A stretch of DNA of 64,000 nt from Alphaproteobacteria bacterium (GTDB taxonomy: Bacteria > Pseudomonadota > Alphaproteobacteria > Sphingomonadales > Kordiimonadaceae): the NCBI GenBank assembly GCA_013372975.1, contig JABXIS010000003.1, forward strand, positions 62,001-126,000, given 5' to 3'. A model generated the notes under the pieces. It was not told where the DNA came from. It searched no databases and worked only from the letters and a program-made list of their open reading frames with translations. Shown here in pieces: positions 44,790-53,366 of the stretch (within the stretch, counting starts at the first letter, position 1; every line of letters starts with the position of its first letter). A program made the translations under genes and the position numbers.

Positions 44790-47263
44790 GCAAGATAAAA
44801 TTGATATTGGAAAACAGCATTCGCAGCCTTAAAGACAGCGATGGCCGCATCGGCCTCCTGACCCAGACAATTCTGTTGGCCTTTTTGCTTGTCCTTACGC
44901 TCACCAGTGGGTCAGTTCAGCATTATCTTGCGGACAACCTGGATCAGATGTTGGGCTCCGACCTCGTGATCGAAAGCCACACGGAACTGGATAAAGATAA
45001 AATCGCGAAACTCACCGCGATGACGGGGGAGTTGGCGCAAACTGCGCTGGCCAACATCACCCTTACCCACAAGGATAGGTGGGCGCGCGCAAGACTAAAA
45101 TTGGTAGGCGCCAACTATCCGCTGCAGGGTACTCTGCGCCTGAGTGACGGCCTTGGCACGACAGAGCAGATAAGCCAAAACGGACCCAAAGAGGGCGATA
45201 TCTGGATCGGGCCGCGACTAGCGGCTCGATTGGGACTGAACGTGGGTGACAGCCTCAAAGTAGGCGACGCACTCTTGCGCGTGGATGCCATCTTGCTCCA
45301 CGAACCTGACCGCATCATGGAGGGCCACAATGTGGATATGCGTGCCATGGTTAGCCATACCAACACCACCGCCATGCTTGGTAACGACAATCGGGCCCTG
45401 CACCGCTATCTGCTCGCAGCCAACGTGCCGCAACGTGCCGAGATCGAAGCCTGGGTGTCCAACAATATGCCAGCGGCGACACTGATCAAAAAACATGGTG
45501 GCCAACACCCGCTCTCGGCTTTCTGGACACGCACCGAAAATTTCCTGGGTCTTGCTTCTGTCCTCTTGTTCTTTATGGGGGCTGTGGCCCTTGATATGAC
45601 AAACAGGCGCTGGCTGGCAAAAATGCGCTATCGCCTCGCACTTTACACAAGCTTTGGTACACCCATGAAAACCGGCATCACAATGGCTGTTGGCGAATGG
45701 CTCGTGACTTTCATAGCAACCACGGTGGCGGCGCTTCTTCTGGCTTTCGCTGCATTTGGCCTCATCATCGGCGAGATGCAAAACATCTTCCCAGGACTGG
45801 AAGCAAACCCGGACTTCATTGCCGCGGCGAAAACAACTGGCCTAGTGTTTCTTTTGCTGTTGGCGCTTAAGGCACCGAGCTTTATTCAGCTCGCCCAATC
45901 TTCGCTGCTGTCGCTTATCCGCACCCAATCCGAGGGCACCTATATCTGGCACCGACTGGTGTTTGGGCTGTTGTCCGTTTCCATGCTTGCTGTAGCCTAT
46001 TCCGATAACTGGCTCCTGACAGGGATGACGTTGTTTGCCGTGGTGATCGCGCTGGCCCTAATGCTGTTGCTTACATGGAGCATTGTAAAGGTTGGCAATC
46101 TGTGGGGGCGCCATCGGACAGGCCTTTTGCCTTTTTCCTTCTTCATCGCGCAACAACGGCTAATTGCCAAATCTGCACAAATCATGGGGTTAGGACTCTG
46201 TGGGCTCTTGCTTTTGTTCACCATGATGTTGATGCGTGATCTTGGCGGCATGATGGAAAGCCACGCGCGCACGCACGACGGCAATCTACTTGTCTCGCAA
46301 GCGCACGAATATCATGTTCAGGCGCTTGAGGAATGGGCCGGCCAGACCGGCAGCAGCATTCGGACACTGAAACCATTCGTCTCGGCACAGCTTGTAGCAA
46401 TCAATGGCACCAAACTGGACGATTATATGCAAAAACCAAGCGACACGCTGGCTACACTCAAAGACCCGATCCGCCTGAGCTGGGCCGATCAAATCCCAGA
46501 AAACAACCGACTGACTGGCGGCACATGGTGGGCGCAAGACACTGAAAACTGGCAGCAAATTTCTACAGAACCTGAAGTGATGACAGACATGGAGCTTGAG
46601 TTTGGCGACAGGCTTACCTACCAAATTGAAGGTAAATCATACGATTTCACGCTCGTCGCCAGCCATGCTTTCAAATCAGGGGCCAGCTCAATCACTTTCT
46701 GGTTTCAGGTCCCGGGAATAGCAAGGCAGCATATTGAAGCCCCCACACGCTATATGGGCAGCATGGAACTACCTGAAACCGCATGGCCGGCCTTGGCCCG
46801 CCTGTGGCAGGCACACCCAAGCCTGTCGCTGGCACCGCTAAAGGAACTGACTGAGCGTTTCGACCGCACCCTTGCCATGGTAACAAAAGTGACTAGTGGA
46901 TACGCAGCCATGGTTCTTTTGCTGTCCCTCTTTGTACTTGCTGCATCCGTCAGCGGATTCCGTGCCGATGACAGGCTCAAAAATGGCCTTCTGATGAGCA
47001 TGGGGTTCAGCAACCGGGATTGCCTGCGGTTGAACTTCTATGATTGGGGGATTACCGCACTCATTGCAGCCATTGGCGCCATCGCCGGCACCTGGATTGC
47101 GGGGAGCCTAATTTATGAAGAGCAGTTCGGGCTAACATATCGCCCGGATTTGGTTTGGGTGTCCGCTACAGTTCTGATGATGGTTTCAACAGTTTGCCTG
47201 ATTGGATATCTGGCGTGCCGCCAAAGCCTGAAGGTATCGGTGAGAAACCTGATCGCGGCATAA
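44786..47263 (+). CDS. ABC transporter permease, YbbP/FtsX-like
   Basis: This 825-residue permease has an N-terminal helix, a large periplasmic domain and two groups of FtsX-type helices (about 255-430 and 700-815, with an extra helix pair near 470). A second periplasmic domain sits between them. The architecture is that of YbbP/DUF-type duplicated FtsX permeases. With the ATPase it may extract lipids, lipoproteins or toxic peptides. Divergent orientation to the two-component system suggests regulation by it. Confidence 0.88.
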   Translation: MSKIKLILENSIRSLKDSDGRIGLLTQTILLAFLLVLTLTSGSVQHYLADNLDQMLGSDLVIESHTELDKDKIAKLTAMTGELAQTALANITLTHKDRWARARLKLVGANYPLQGTLRLSDGLGTTEQISQNGPKEGDIWIGPRLAARLGLNVGDSLKVGDALLRVDAILLHEPDRIMEGHNVDMRAMVSHTNTTAMLGNDNRALHRYLLAANVPQRAEIEAWVSNNMPAATLIKKHGGQHPLSAFWTRTENFLGLASVLLFFMGAVALDMTNRRWLAKMRYRLALYTSFGTPMKTGITMAVGEWLVTFIATTVAALLLAFAAFGLIIGEMQNIFPGLEANPDFIAAAKTTGLVFLLLLALKAPSFIQLAQSSLLSLIRTQSEGTYIWHRLVFGLLSVSMLAVAYSDNWLLTGMTLFAVVIALALMLLLTWSIVKVGNLWGRHRTGLLPFSFFIAQQRLIAKSAQIMGLGLCGLLLLFTMMLMRDLGGMMESHARTHDGNLLVSQAHEYHVQALEEWAGQTGSSIRTLKPFVSAQLVAINGTKLDDYMQKPSDTLATLKDPIRLSWADQIPENNRLTGGTWWAQDTENWQQISTEPEVMTDMELEFGDRLTYQIEGKSYDFTLVASHAFKSGASSITFWFQVPGIARQHIEAPTRYMGSMELPETAWPALARLWQAHPSLSLAPLKELTERFDRTLAMVTKVTSGYAAMVLLLSLFVLAASVSGFRADDRLKNGLLMSMGFSNRDCLRLNFYDWGITALIAAIGAIAGTWIAGSLIYEEQFGLTYRPDLVWVSATVLMMVSTVCLIGYLACRQSLKVSVRNLIAA

Positions 47264-47322
47264 GGCCCAAGAAGTAGCGCTTGCATGTTATCGGCATGCA
47301 GGCGCGCCCGTCTCCGCTACAA

Positions 47323-48348
47323 TCACAATAGGGTCTGAACGGACTTTCTTATCACCAATGCATAGTCCAGCACCGCCTTTTTGCCAGACAACTCTGCCGG
47401 ATTACCCTTGGCTTCCAGAATGAGATTTACCGCCTCGGAGGCCATTTCCTCAATAGGCTGTTTCACTGTGGTCAGGGTCGGTGAAATCACGGACGAGAGA
47501 AAATCATCGTCAAACCCCACGACAGAAAGTTCGTTCGGCGTGCTGATCTCAAGATCTCGTGCGCCTGCCAAAATACCCGCTGCCATTTCGTCATTGCTTG
47601 CAAAAATAGCAGTCGGCCTGTCCGCCCGATCAAGAAGCTGGGTTGCTGCAGCGCGTCCGCTATCAAAAGAAAACATACCTGGCGCCATCAGGTCATTGCT
47701 GATCGGCAATCCATGTTCCCGCATTGCTTTGGCATATCCGCGCTCCCGGTCCAGCGAACAACCGTGATTGGGGTCACCTTTGACAAAACCAATGCGTTTA
47801 TGCCCCTGTTCAATCAGATGCTTTGTCATGTCATAGGCCGCACTCACATCGTCGATCTCGACAGTTGCCATATCTTCCACATCAACACCCGGACCAATGC
47901 GAACCACCGGTATGTCGTGCTGCCGAAGTGCCTCCAACACAGCCACGTCATCGCATACGGGAGAGGTAAGAACCACGCCATCGAATTTAACGCTATTGAG
48001 TATCTGCTGGAGCTTCTGGTCATCGCCACGTTCTTCCAGCACGTCAAAGACCAGATGGCACCCTGTTTCATTTGTCTGCTTCAGCACGCCACGCAATACG
48101 CGGGACACATAGTCACCGATAGACTTGTCAACAAAGTAACCAATCATATAGGACCGGCTACCTGCCAGCCCGCGGGCCTGTAGCGACGGCCTGTATTTCA
48201 GCTCTGCCGCAACCTTGAGGACCATGTCCTTCTTGTCTTTCGAGACATATTTCTCATTATTGAAAACCCGCGAAACAGTTTTCATGGACACACCTGCAAG
48301 GCGCGCCACGTCACTGATTGTCGCATTTTTCTTTTTTATTTCATCCAC
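47323..48348 (-). CDS. LacI-family repressor of the glucan locus
   Basis: The 341-residue regulator has the LacI helix-turn-helix ATISDVARLAGVSMKTVSRV with hinge helix YRPSLQARGLAG. A periplasmic-binding-protein-like sugar domain follows (IGYFVDKSIGDYV, FDGVVLTSPV, RIGFVKGDPN, PTAIFASNDEMAAGIL, SVVGFDDDFLSS). GTG 48348 is chosen because GGAG lies 7 nt upstream. It faces the symporter gene across 119 bp that holds one strong operator (48421-48434) and a half-like site (48391-48400), so it probably represses that gene and itself. Confidence 0.9.
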   Translation of the reverse strand: MDEIKKKNATISDVARLAGVSMKTVSRVFNNEKYVSKDKKDMVLKVAAELKYRPSLQARGLAGSRSYMIGYFVDKSIGDYVSRVLRGVLKQTNETGCHLVFDVLEERGDDQKLQQILNSVKFDGVVLTSPVCDDVAVLEALRQHDIPVVRIGPGVDVEDMATVEIDDVSAAYDMTKHLIEQGHKRIGFVKGDPNHGCSLDRERGYAKAMREHGLPISNDLMAPGMFSFDSGRAAATQLLDRADRPTAIFASNDEMAAGILAGARDLEISTPNELSVVGFDDDFLSSVISPTLTTVKQPIEEMASEAVNLILEAKGNPAELSGKKAVLDYALVIRKSVQTLL

Positions 48349-48420
48349 TTGCGGGCTCCAATACAGACATGCCATAGTGTCGTTCGGCACTGTAGCGCTG
48401 AATGTTCAGCATGATAAGTA

Positions 48421-48434
48421 TGATAGCGCTGTCA
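48421..48434 (+). promoter_or_regulatory. LacI operator at symporter promoter (TGATAGCGCTGTCA)
   Basis: This palindrome shares its core with sites at 52466, 52527, 59832 and 59889. It lies 33 bp upstream of the symporter start. A weaker TGTAGCGCTGAA (48391-48402) is centred 31 bp away, three helical turns, nearer the lacI start. Confidence 0.8.
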
Positions 48435-48467
48435 TATATTGCAAGCTTTTTGGCCGGAGATCGCCAG

Positions 48468-49811
48468 ATGCCAACACTACTGCAGAAACCATTTTGGAAA
48501 CCTTTTTGGGGCTATGGCATTGGTGACTATGGCCTCAATCTGTTTTGGCAAAGTGTCGGCTTCTATCTGTTTTTCTATTACACCAATGTACTGGGCGTTT
48601 CGAGCAGCCTTGTCGGCACCATCATCTTGATTGGCAGCCTTTGGGATGCTGTCACAGATCCGGCCATGGGATATCTGGCGGAACGGACCAAAAGCCGGTG
48701 GGGCCCTTACCGGCCCTATCTCTTGTTTGGCGCAGCACCCCTTGGGCTGACATTCGGGCTTTTGTTCACACCTGTATCCCTCGGTAGCGACAGTCTGGAG
48801 TTCATCTATCTACTGGCTGTCCTTCTGGCTTTCAGGACCTGCTATACCGTTGTTTCCATCCCATATGCATCTTTGGGTGCGCGGATCACACGAGACTCAA
48901 ATGCCCGAACAAGACTGGCAGGGATCAGAATGTATTGCGGGTTCCTTGGCGGGGTCTCGATTTCCTTTCTCGCCAAGAAACTACAGAGTTATTTTCCGGA
49001 TGATGTTGCCTTTCCAATTATGGCCTTTTCAGCCGCCTTTGTGGGCTTTCTCGTACTAATCGGATGTTTCAAAGCAACAGCGAATACGGACCACACACTT
49101 GACGCAGCTGTCAGTCCGGCCCCTTTCATGGCCAGCTTGCAGGCGGTTCTCAAAAATGGGCCGTTTCTTCTCCTTGTTGGCGGGATAATATTTGTCACGA
49201 TTGCCAATACAATCATCGGCCAAAGCCTTCTCTTCTTTTTTGAAAGCCATCTTGGCAACAGGCATGTTGGCACCACAGCAATCGTTATCATGACAGCCGC
49301 CCCGCTTGTCAGCATTCCCCTTTGGGCGATGATTACCCTCCGGATTGGAAAGCGGAACGCATGGATTGCCGGCAGCCTTATCGGAGTTGTGGGGCTGGCA
49401 CCCTTTAATCTTGGGATGGCCAACACTGAGTTGTTAGCACTTGTCGCAACCACAATCATTACCCTTGGCCTCAGTTCCTATGCCGTTATTTTCTGGAGCA
49501 TGCTGCCTGACACCATTGAATACGGCGAGTATAAGAGCATGGTGCAAAATGAATCCCTGCTAATCGGGTTGGCCTCTTCCTTCCAGAAAGTCACCATCGG
49601 GTTGTCCGCATTCGCCCTTGGCATTTTGTTGGAACTTGTCGGCTATACCCCTGGCATCGCTGCATCAAACGAAACGGCGCAAGGGATCAAGAACATTTTC
49701 TCATTGATACCAATGATAGCGCTCTTGCTGTCATCTTCGCTGATCCTTTTCTACCCGATCACAGCCAAACTTCATGGCGAAATCCTGGAAGCCTTGCGCA
49801 AGCGCGCTTAA
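48468..49811 (+). CDS. GPH-family (MelB-like) sugar:cation symporter
   Basis: The 447-residue MFS protein starts WKPFWGYGIGDYGLNLFWQS and carries the GPH hallmarks LWDAVTDPAMGYLAERTKSRWGPYRPYLLFGA and SLGARITRDSNARTRLAG. The C-terminal SMLPDTIEYGEYKS motif is also typical. It should import the oligosaccharide made by the GH16/GH3 enzymes. ATG 48468 is chosen: GGAGA is 7 nt upstream, while the in-frame ATG at 48402 would place the operator inside the coding region. Confidence 0.9.
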   Translation: MPTLLQKPFWKPFWGYGIGDYGLNLFWQSVGFYLFFYYTNVLGVSSSLVGTIILIGSLWDAVTDPAMGYLAERTKSRWGPYRPYLLFGAAPLGLTFGLLFTPVSLGSDSLEFIYLLAVLLAFRTCYTVVSIPYASLGARITRDSNARTRLAGIRMYCGFLGGVSISFLAKKLQSYFPDDVAFPIMAFSAAFVGFLVLIGCFKATANTDHTLDAAVSPAPFMASLQAVLKNGPFLLLVGGIIFVTIANTIIGQSLLFFFESHLGNRHVGTTAIVIMTAAPLVSIPLWAMITLRIGKRNAWIAGSLIGVVGLAPFNLGMANTELLALVATTIITLGLSSYAVIFWSMLPDTIEYGEYKSMVQNESLLIGLASSFQKVTIGLSAFALGILLELVGYTPGIAASNETAQGIKNIFSLIPMIALLLSSSLILFYPITAKLHGEILEALRKRA

Positions 49812-49816
49812 AAGAA

Positions 49817-49837
49817 TGGGCCCGCAAAGCGAGCCCA
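49817..49837. terminator. Possible terminator hairpin between symporter and GH3
   Basis: TGGGCCCGC pairs with GCGAGCCCA (one mismatch) over an AAA loop between two convergent genes. No T run follows, so this is weak evidence. Confidence 0.35.
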
Positions 49838-49873
49838 AGTACCCCATTAAGGTCGAGAGGTTGGAGTTTAATT

Positions 49874-52408
49874 TCAGTTCGCAACCGGGCACTGCAAGGT
49901 ACCAGCCTCCACTGGCATGTAGGCGATGTTCGCAACTGAAATCGTGGCGTCACCTTTTACCGTAAAGCGGAATGGCTCTGTTACATTTGCGAATTTCTCG
50001 GCATCGGAAGACAGGCAGCTAAGCGGCATTATGAAACGCTGCCAACCTGCCCCGGCGTGGGCATCAAAGTAAGCTGTCATTGGCACTGCTGCAGAGCAGC
50101 CTGCACCGCAAACCATACTCAGCGTAGCGGATGCACCGTCAATTTCATCCACCCGAATATCGAATGCCAGCGCCGCCTCATTTTCAAATTGCCTGGATGC
50201 ATCAAGCGCAGGCGCATCACTCATATAGAAATATCCCTCATCAGCACCCTGCCAAGACACCTTCACGGCATCTTGCTGGATATCTTTGTCTACCAGCTCT
50301 GCGGTAACAGCACCGCCGGGCACATTTGCATACGCACCGCTGATAACCTGATGTGTTTCGCCATTGGATACGAACAAGCGCCAAGGCGAAAGCGGCCGCC
50401 CCGCATATAGATGCAGCTCGCTGCCGGCCGATGCGGCAACGCCTTCAACTTCTTCCGGAAGCGAACCCAGATCAGCATTGTTCCCGGCATAGCTTTGACC
50501 ATAGCCAAGAGCAAATAGCGGCGCATATCCTTCGTCCTGCGAATTCAACTTGCCCTGAAGTGGCGTTGCAGGCCATGAGAAGGACAGGCGACCTTTGAAG
50601 TCATGGCGCGGTTGGCCGTCCTTGCCAGCAACCAGCACGTCGGCCACACCCTGCCCTTCAGAACCAGGCAACCAGGCCGCAACAAAGGCGTCTGATGTGT
50701 TCAGTTCTGGGTTTACCCACAGCGGACGCCCTGACAGGAATACCGACACAACAGGGATACCTTCTGCCTTCAATTTCTTGAGTAGCATCAGGCTTTTCTT
50801 GTTACCGGGTTCGAACTCAACGGTATCGATGTCGCCTTGGCCTTCGGCATAAGGCTCTTCACCGAAAACAACAACTGCAACATCCGGCTTGTTTTCATAG
50901 CTTCCGTCAACGGAAAGGATAGCCGTACCACCTGCTTCCGCCATCGCATCACGAATGCCTGCAAAAATAGACGTCGCGCCGGGAAAATCACTATTCACAT
51001 TGCCTGTGCCCTGCCAGGTGATCGTCCAGCCGCCAGTTTGCTTGCCGATATTGTTGGCGCCATCACCGGCAACAAGCACTGTGGCATCCGATGCGAGCGG
51101 CAACAGACCACCGTTGTTTTTCAAAAGAACAAGGCTTTCCCGTGCCGCTTGCCTCGCAATATCCCGGTGCGCAGGCTGGCCGATGATCCCATCAAGTCCC
51201 GCAACACCTCGATCAGACGGGCGGCCTTTTTCAAACAAACCGGCCCGGATTTTTACCCTGAGAATGCGCGAAACAGCATCATCGAGGCGCGCCATCGGAA
51301 TCTGCCCACTATTCACCTGGTCGAGGGTATTCTTGTAAAGGTCACGCCATTCCTCGATTGCCATAAACATATCAAGGCCTGCGTTAATCGCGATTGGACA
51401 GGAAGCGTTGGTGCAACCGGGTACCTGGCCGTGCCCATTCCAGTCACCGACGATAAAGCCGCCAAAGCCCATCTTGCCCTTCAGCACGTCGTTCAACAGA
51501 TATTTGCTGCCATGCAGCTTCTGACCGTTCCAGCTGGAAAAACTGGCCATTGCGGTCTGGACACCAGCCGCAAGAGCGCCCTTGTAGCCAGCCGCGTGAA
51601 TGTCGATCAGCTCTTGCTCCGGGATCTTTGCATCACCCTGATCGTCACCACCCTCGGTGCCGCCGTCGGCGATGAAGTGCTTGGCCGTAGCCACCACATG
51701 GTCGGCGTCAAGAAACGCCTCCGTCCCCGGCACACCCTGAAGGCCTTCAACCATCTTCAGGCCATAGGCCTCGACAATGTCCGGATTTTCCGAATAGCTT
51801 TCATAGGCCCTGCCCCAGCGATCATCCTGGGCCACCGCAAGGGTTGGCGCAAACGTCCAATCGATACCCGTCACACGCATTTCCGTTGCCGTAACTTCAC
51901 CGATTTTACGGAGTAGCTCAGGGTTGTTTGCTGCACCGAGGCCAATATTGTGAGGAAACAGCGTCGCACCAATGACATTGTTGTGGCCGTGCACAGCGTC
52001 ACTGCCCCAGATAATAGGAATGGCGATGCCCCCGTCAGATGTGTCCATGGATGCATCATAGAAAGCATCGGCCATCGCCAGCCATTCAGCGGGTGTCGCG
52101 TACTTATTGCGGTTTGGCAGCGAGCCACCACCATTCAGCACCGACCCAATGTGATAGGTTTTTATCTCTTCCGGCGAAATATGCTGGATCTCAACCTGCA
52201 TGATCTGGCCGACTTTTTCTTCCACAGACATGCGGGAGAGGATATCGCCCACTTTCGTGTCCACAGCGACATCATGCTTCACAGGGCTCGCAATCACAGG
52301 CCAGTCCGCTTTAGCGGCTGTATCGGCGGTGTCCTGAGATCCACCACCACAGCCCACAAGCGCCAACGTCGCCACTGTTGCCAAAGTCCGATAACCGATA
52401 ATCTTCAT
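49874..52408 (-). CDS. GH3 beta-glucosidase lipoprotein, ExoP type
   Basis: This 844-residue enzyme has a lipoprotein signal with lipobox ALVGC (Cys about 20). GH3 N-terminal domain motifs are IIWGSDAVHGHNNVIGATLFPHNIG (shortened: WGSDAVHGHNN) and TAKHFIADGGTEGG, with the nucleophile Asp in GGFIVGDWNGHGQ (about 319). The C-terminal GH3 domain has ARESLVLLKNNGGLLPL. The last 170 residues form an ExoP-like carbohydrate-binding beta-sandwich. Relatives are marine exo-1,3/1,4-beta-glucanases that trim glucan oligosaccharides to glucose. Two operators lie upstream; ATG 52408 begins the signal peptide. Confidence 0.93.
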   Translation of the reverse strand: MKIIGYRTLATVATLALVGCGGGSQDTADTAAKADWPVIASPVKHDVAVDTKVGDILSRMSVEEKVGQIMQVEIQHISPEEIKTYHIGSVLNGGGSLPNRNKYATPAEWLAMADAFYDASMDTSDGGIAIPIIWGSDAVHGHNNVIGATLFPHNIGLGAANNPELLRKIGEVTATEMRVTGIDWTFAPTLAVAQDDRWGRAYESYSENPDIVEAYGLKMVEGLQGVPGTEAFLDADHVVATAKHFIADGGTEGGDDQGDAKIPEQELIDIHAAGYKGALAAGVQTAMASFSSWNGQKLHGSKYLLNDVLKGKMGFGGFIVGDWNGHGQVPGCTNASCPIAINAGLDMFMAIEEWRDLYKNTLDQVNSGQIPMARLDDAVSRILRVKIRAGLFEKGRPSDRGVAGLDGIIGQPAHRDIARQAARESLVLLKNNGGLLPLASDATVLVAGDGANNIGKQTGGWTITWQGTGNVNSDFPGATSIFAGIRDAMAEAGGTAILSVDGSYENKPDVAVVVFGEEPYAEGQGDIDTVEFEPGNKKSLMLLKKLKAEGIPVVSVFLSGRPLWVNPELNTSDAFVAAWLPGSEGQGVADVLVAGKDGQPRHDFKGRLSFSWPATPLQGKLNSQDEGYAPLFALGYGQSYAGNNADLGSLPEEVEGVAASAGSELHLYAGRPLSPWRLFVSNGETHQVISGAYANVPGGAVTAELVDKDIQQDAVKVSWQGADEGYFYMSDAPALDASRQFENEAALAFDIRVDEIDGASATLSMVCGAGCSAAVPMTAYFDAHAGAGWQRFIMPLSCLSSDAEKFANVTEPFRFTVKGDATISVANIAYMPVEAGTLQCPVAN

Positions 52409-52465
52409 GATTGTCCGCTTCCCATACTGCTGCATCACACGTAGCACCGCCTATCACTTCCCATA

Positions 52466-52479
52466 TGATAGCGCTGTCA
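52466..52479 (-). promoter_or_regulatory. LacI operator 1 upstream of GH3 gene
   Basis: TGATAGCGCTGTCA, extended by AT-rich arms to ATATGATAGCGCTGTCATAT (52463-52482), sits 58 bp upstream of the GH3 start. It is identical in core to the symporter operator. Confidence 0.8.
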
Positions 52480-52525
52480 TATTCACCCTTAACCTATCAC
52501 GGAAATCCGCTATGTCCACAAAAAT

Positions 52526-52541
52526 CTGACAGCGCTGTCAG
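52526..52541 (-). promoter_or_regulatory. LacI operator 2 upstream of GH3 gene
   Basis: CTGACAGCGCTGTCAG is a perfect 16-bp palindrome. Its centre is 62 bp from operator 1, between the GH16 stop and the GH3 promoter. Two sites here would permit looping or tight repression. Confidence 0.8.
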
Positions 52542-52553
52542 GTTTGATCAAAA

Positions 52554-53357
52554 TTATTTTTCGGCGGTTTTCTGCCAAATACGAACCCAATCGATTTCAA
52601 ATCGAGCAGGAAAGGCTGTCTTATCAACCCCTTGGGCACCACCCCAGTCGCCACCCACCGCCAGATTGAGGATCACATAGAATGGATGATCCAGTGGCCA
52701 CTCTGCATGGCCAAAACCTGCCTTTTTGGTCACCTGAAAATATTGCTCGCCATCGATATACCAGCGAATTTCGCTTTCTTCCCACTCAACGGAATATTCA
52801 TGAAAAGCTTCCGAAGCGTTGGGCACCTGCATATGCCCACCCTTTTGGGTTCCGATCCGGTGATTGAAGGCTTCGGTGTGAATGGTGCCGTGAACCTGAC
52901 CTTGATTATAGCCAACATGTTCCATGATATCGATCTCGCCGGATTTGGGCCAAGGGCCATAACTGTCCGTCTTTGGCATCATCCAGAAGGCTGGCCAAGT
53001 ACCAACACCCGAAGGCAGTTTGGCTCGCATGGCAATCCTGCCATAACTCCAACCCGGCATTTCTTCCGTCGTGATTTTGGCGGAGGTCACCTTGTTGCCC
53101 ATATGAGCCTCGATCACCAGCCTACCATTTTCAAGCCGCAAGTTTTTCTCACGTCCACGATAATGTTGCAGCTCGTTATTGCCAAAACCACATAGCTTCG
53201 GGCAGCCATTGCCCTTCACCACATGCCAGACGCTTCTATCGAGCGCTTTGCCATCGAATTCATCTGCCCAAACAAGTTTGTAATCATCATCCGCAAAACA
53301 TGACACGCTCAAGCTTGCGACAAAACCTGCCGCAGCCAACTGGCTTCCAAGTTTCAT
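52554..53357 (-). CDS. GH16 endo-beta-glucanase (laminarinase type)
   Basis: The 267-residue secreted enzyme has a signal peptide (about 22 residues). GH16 motifs include LVWADEFDGKALDRSVW, GRIAMRAKLPSGVGTWPAFWM and the catalytic KSGEIDIMEHVG (nucleophile about Glu140, acid/base about Glu145, E-x-D-x-M-E form). WPLDHPFYVILNLAVGGDWGG also matches. The methionine-containing catalytic motif is that of beta-1,3-glucanases and lichenase relatives, so laminarin is the likely substrate. GGGGGA precedes the ATG; the halogenase gene ends 9 bp upstream, so the genes form one operon. Confidence 0.93.
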   Translation of the reverse strand: MKLGSQLAAAGFVASLSVSCFADDDYKLVWADEFDGKALDRSVWHVVKGNGCPKLCGFGNNELQHYRGREKNLRLENGRLVIEAHMGNKVTSAKITTEEMPGWSYGRIAMRAKLPSGVGTWPAFWMMPKTDSYGPWPKSGEIDIMEHVGYNQGQVHGTIHTEAFNHRIGTQKGGHMQVPNASEAFHEYSVEWEESEIRWYIDGEQYFQVTKKAGFGHAEWPLDHPFYVILNLAVGGDWGGAQGVDKTAFPARFEIDWVRIWQKTAEK

Positions 53358-53366
53358 TGTATCCCC

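Noticed and set aside
49714-49723. TGATAGCGCT near the end of the symporter gene
   Set aside because: Half-site only, inside coding sequence; not counted with the operators.
50837-51916. 359-codon open frame antisense to the GH3 gene
   Set aside because: It lies wholly opposite a well-supported catalytic gene, has no recognisable domain, and its composition mirrors the codon bias of GH3.
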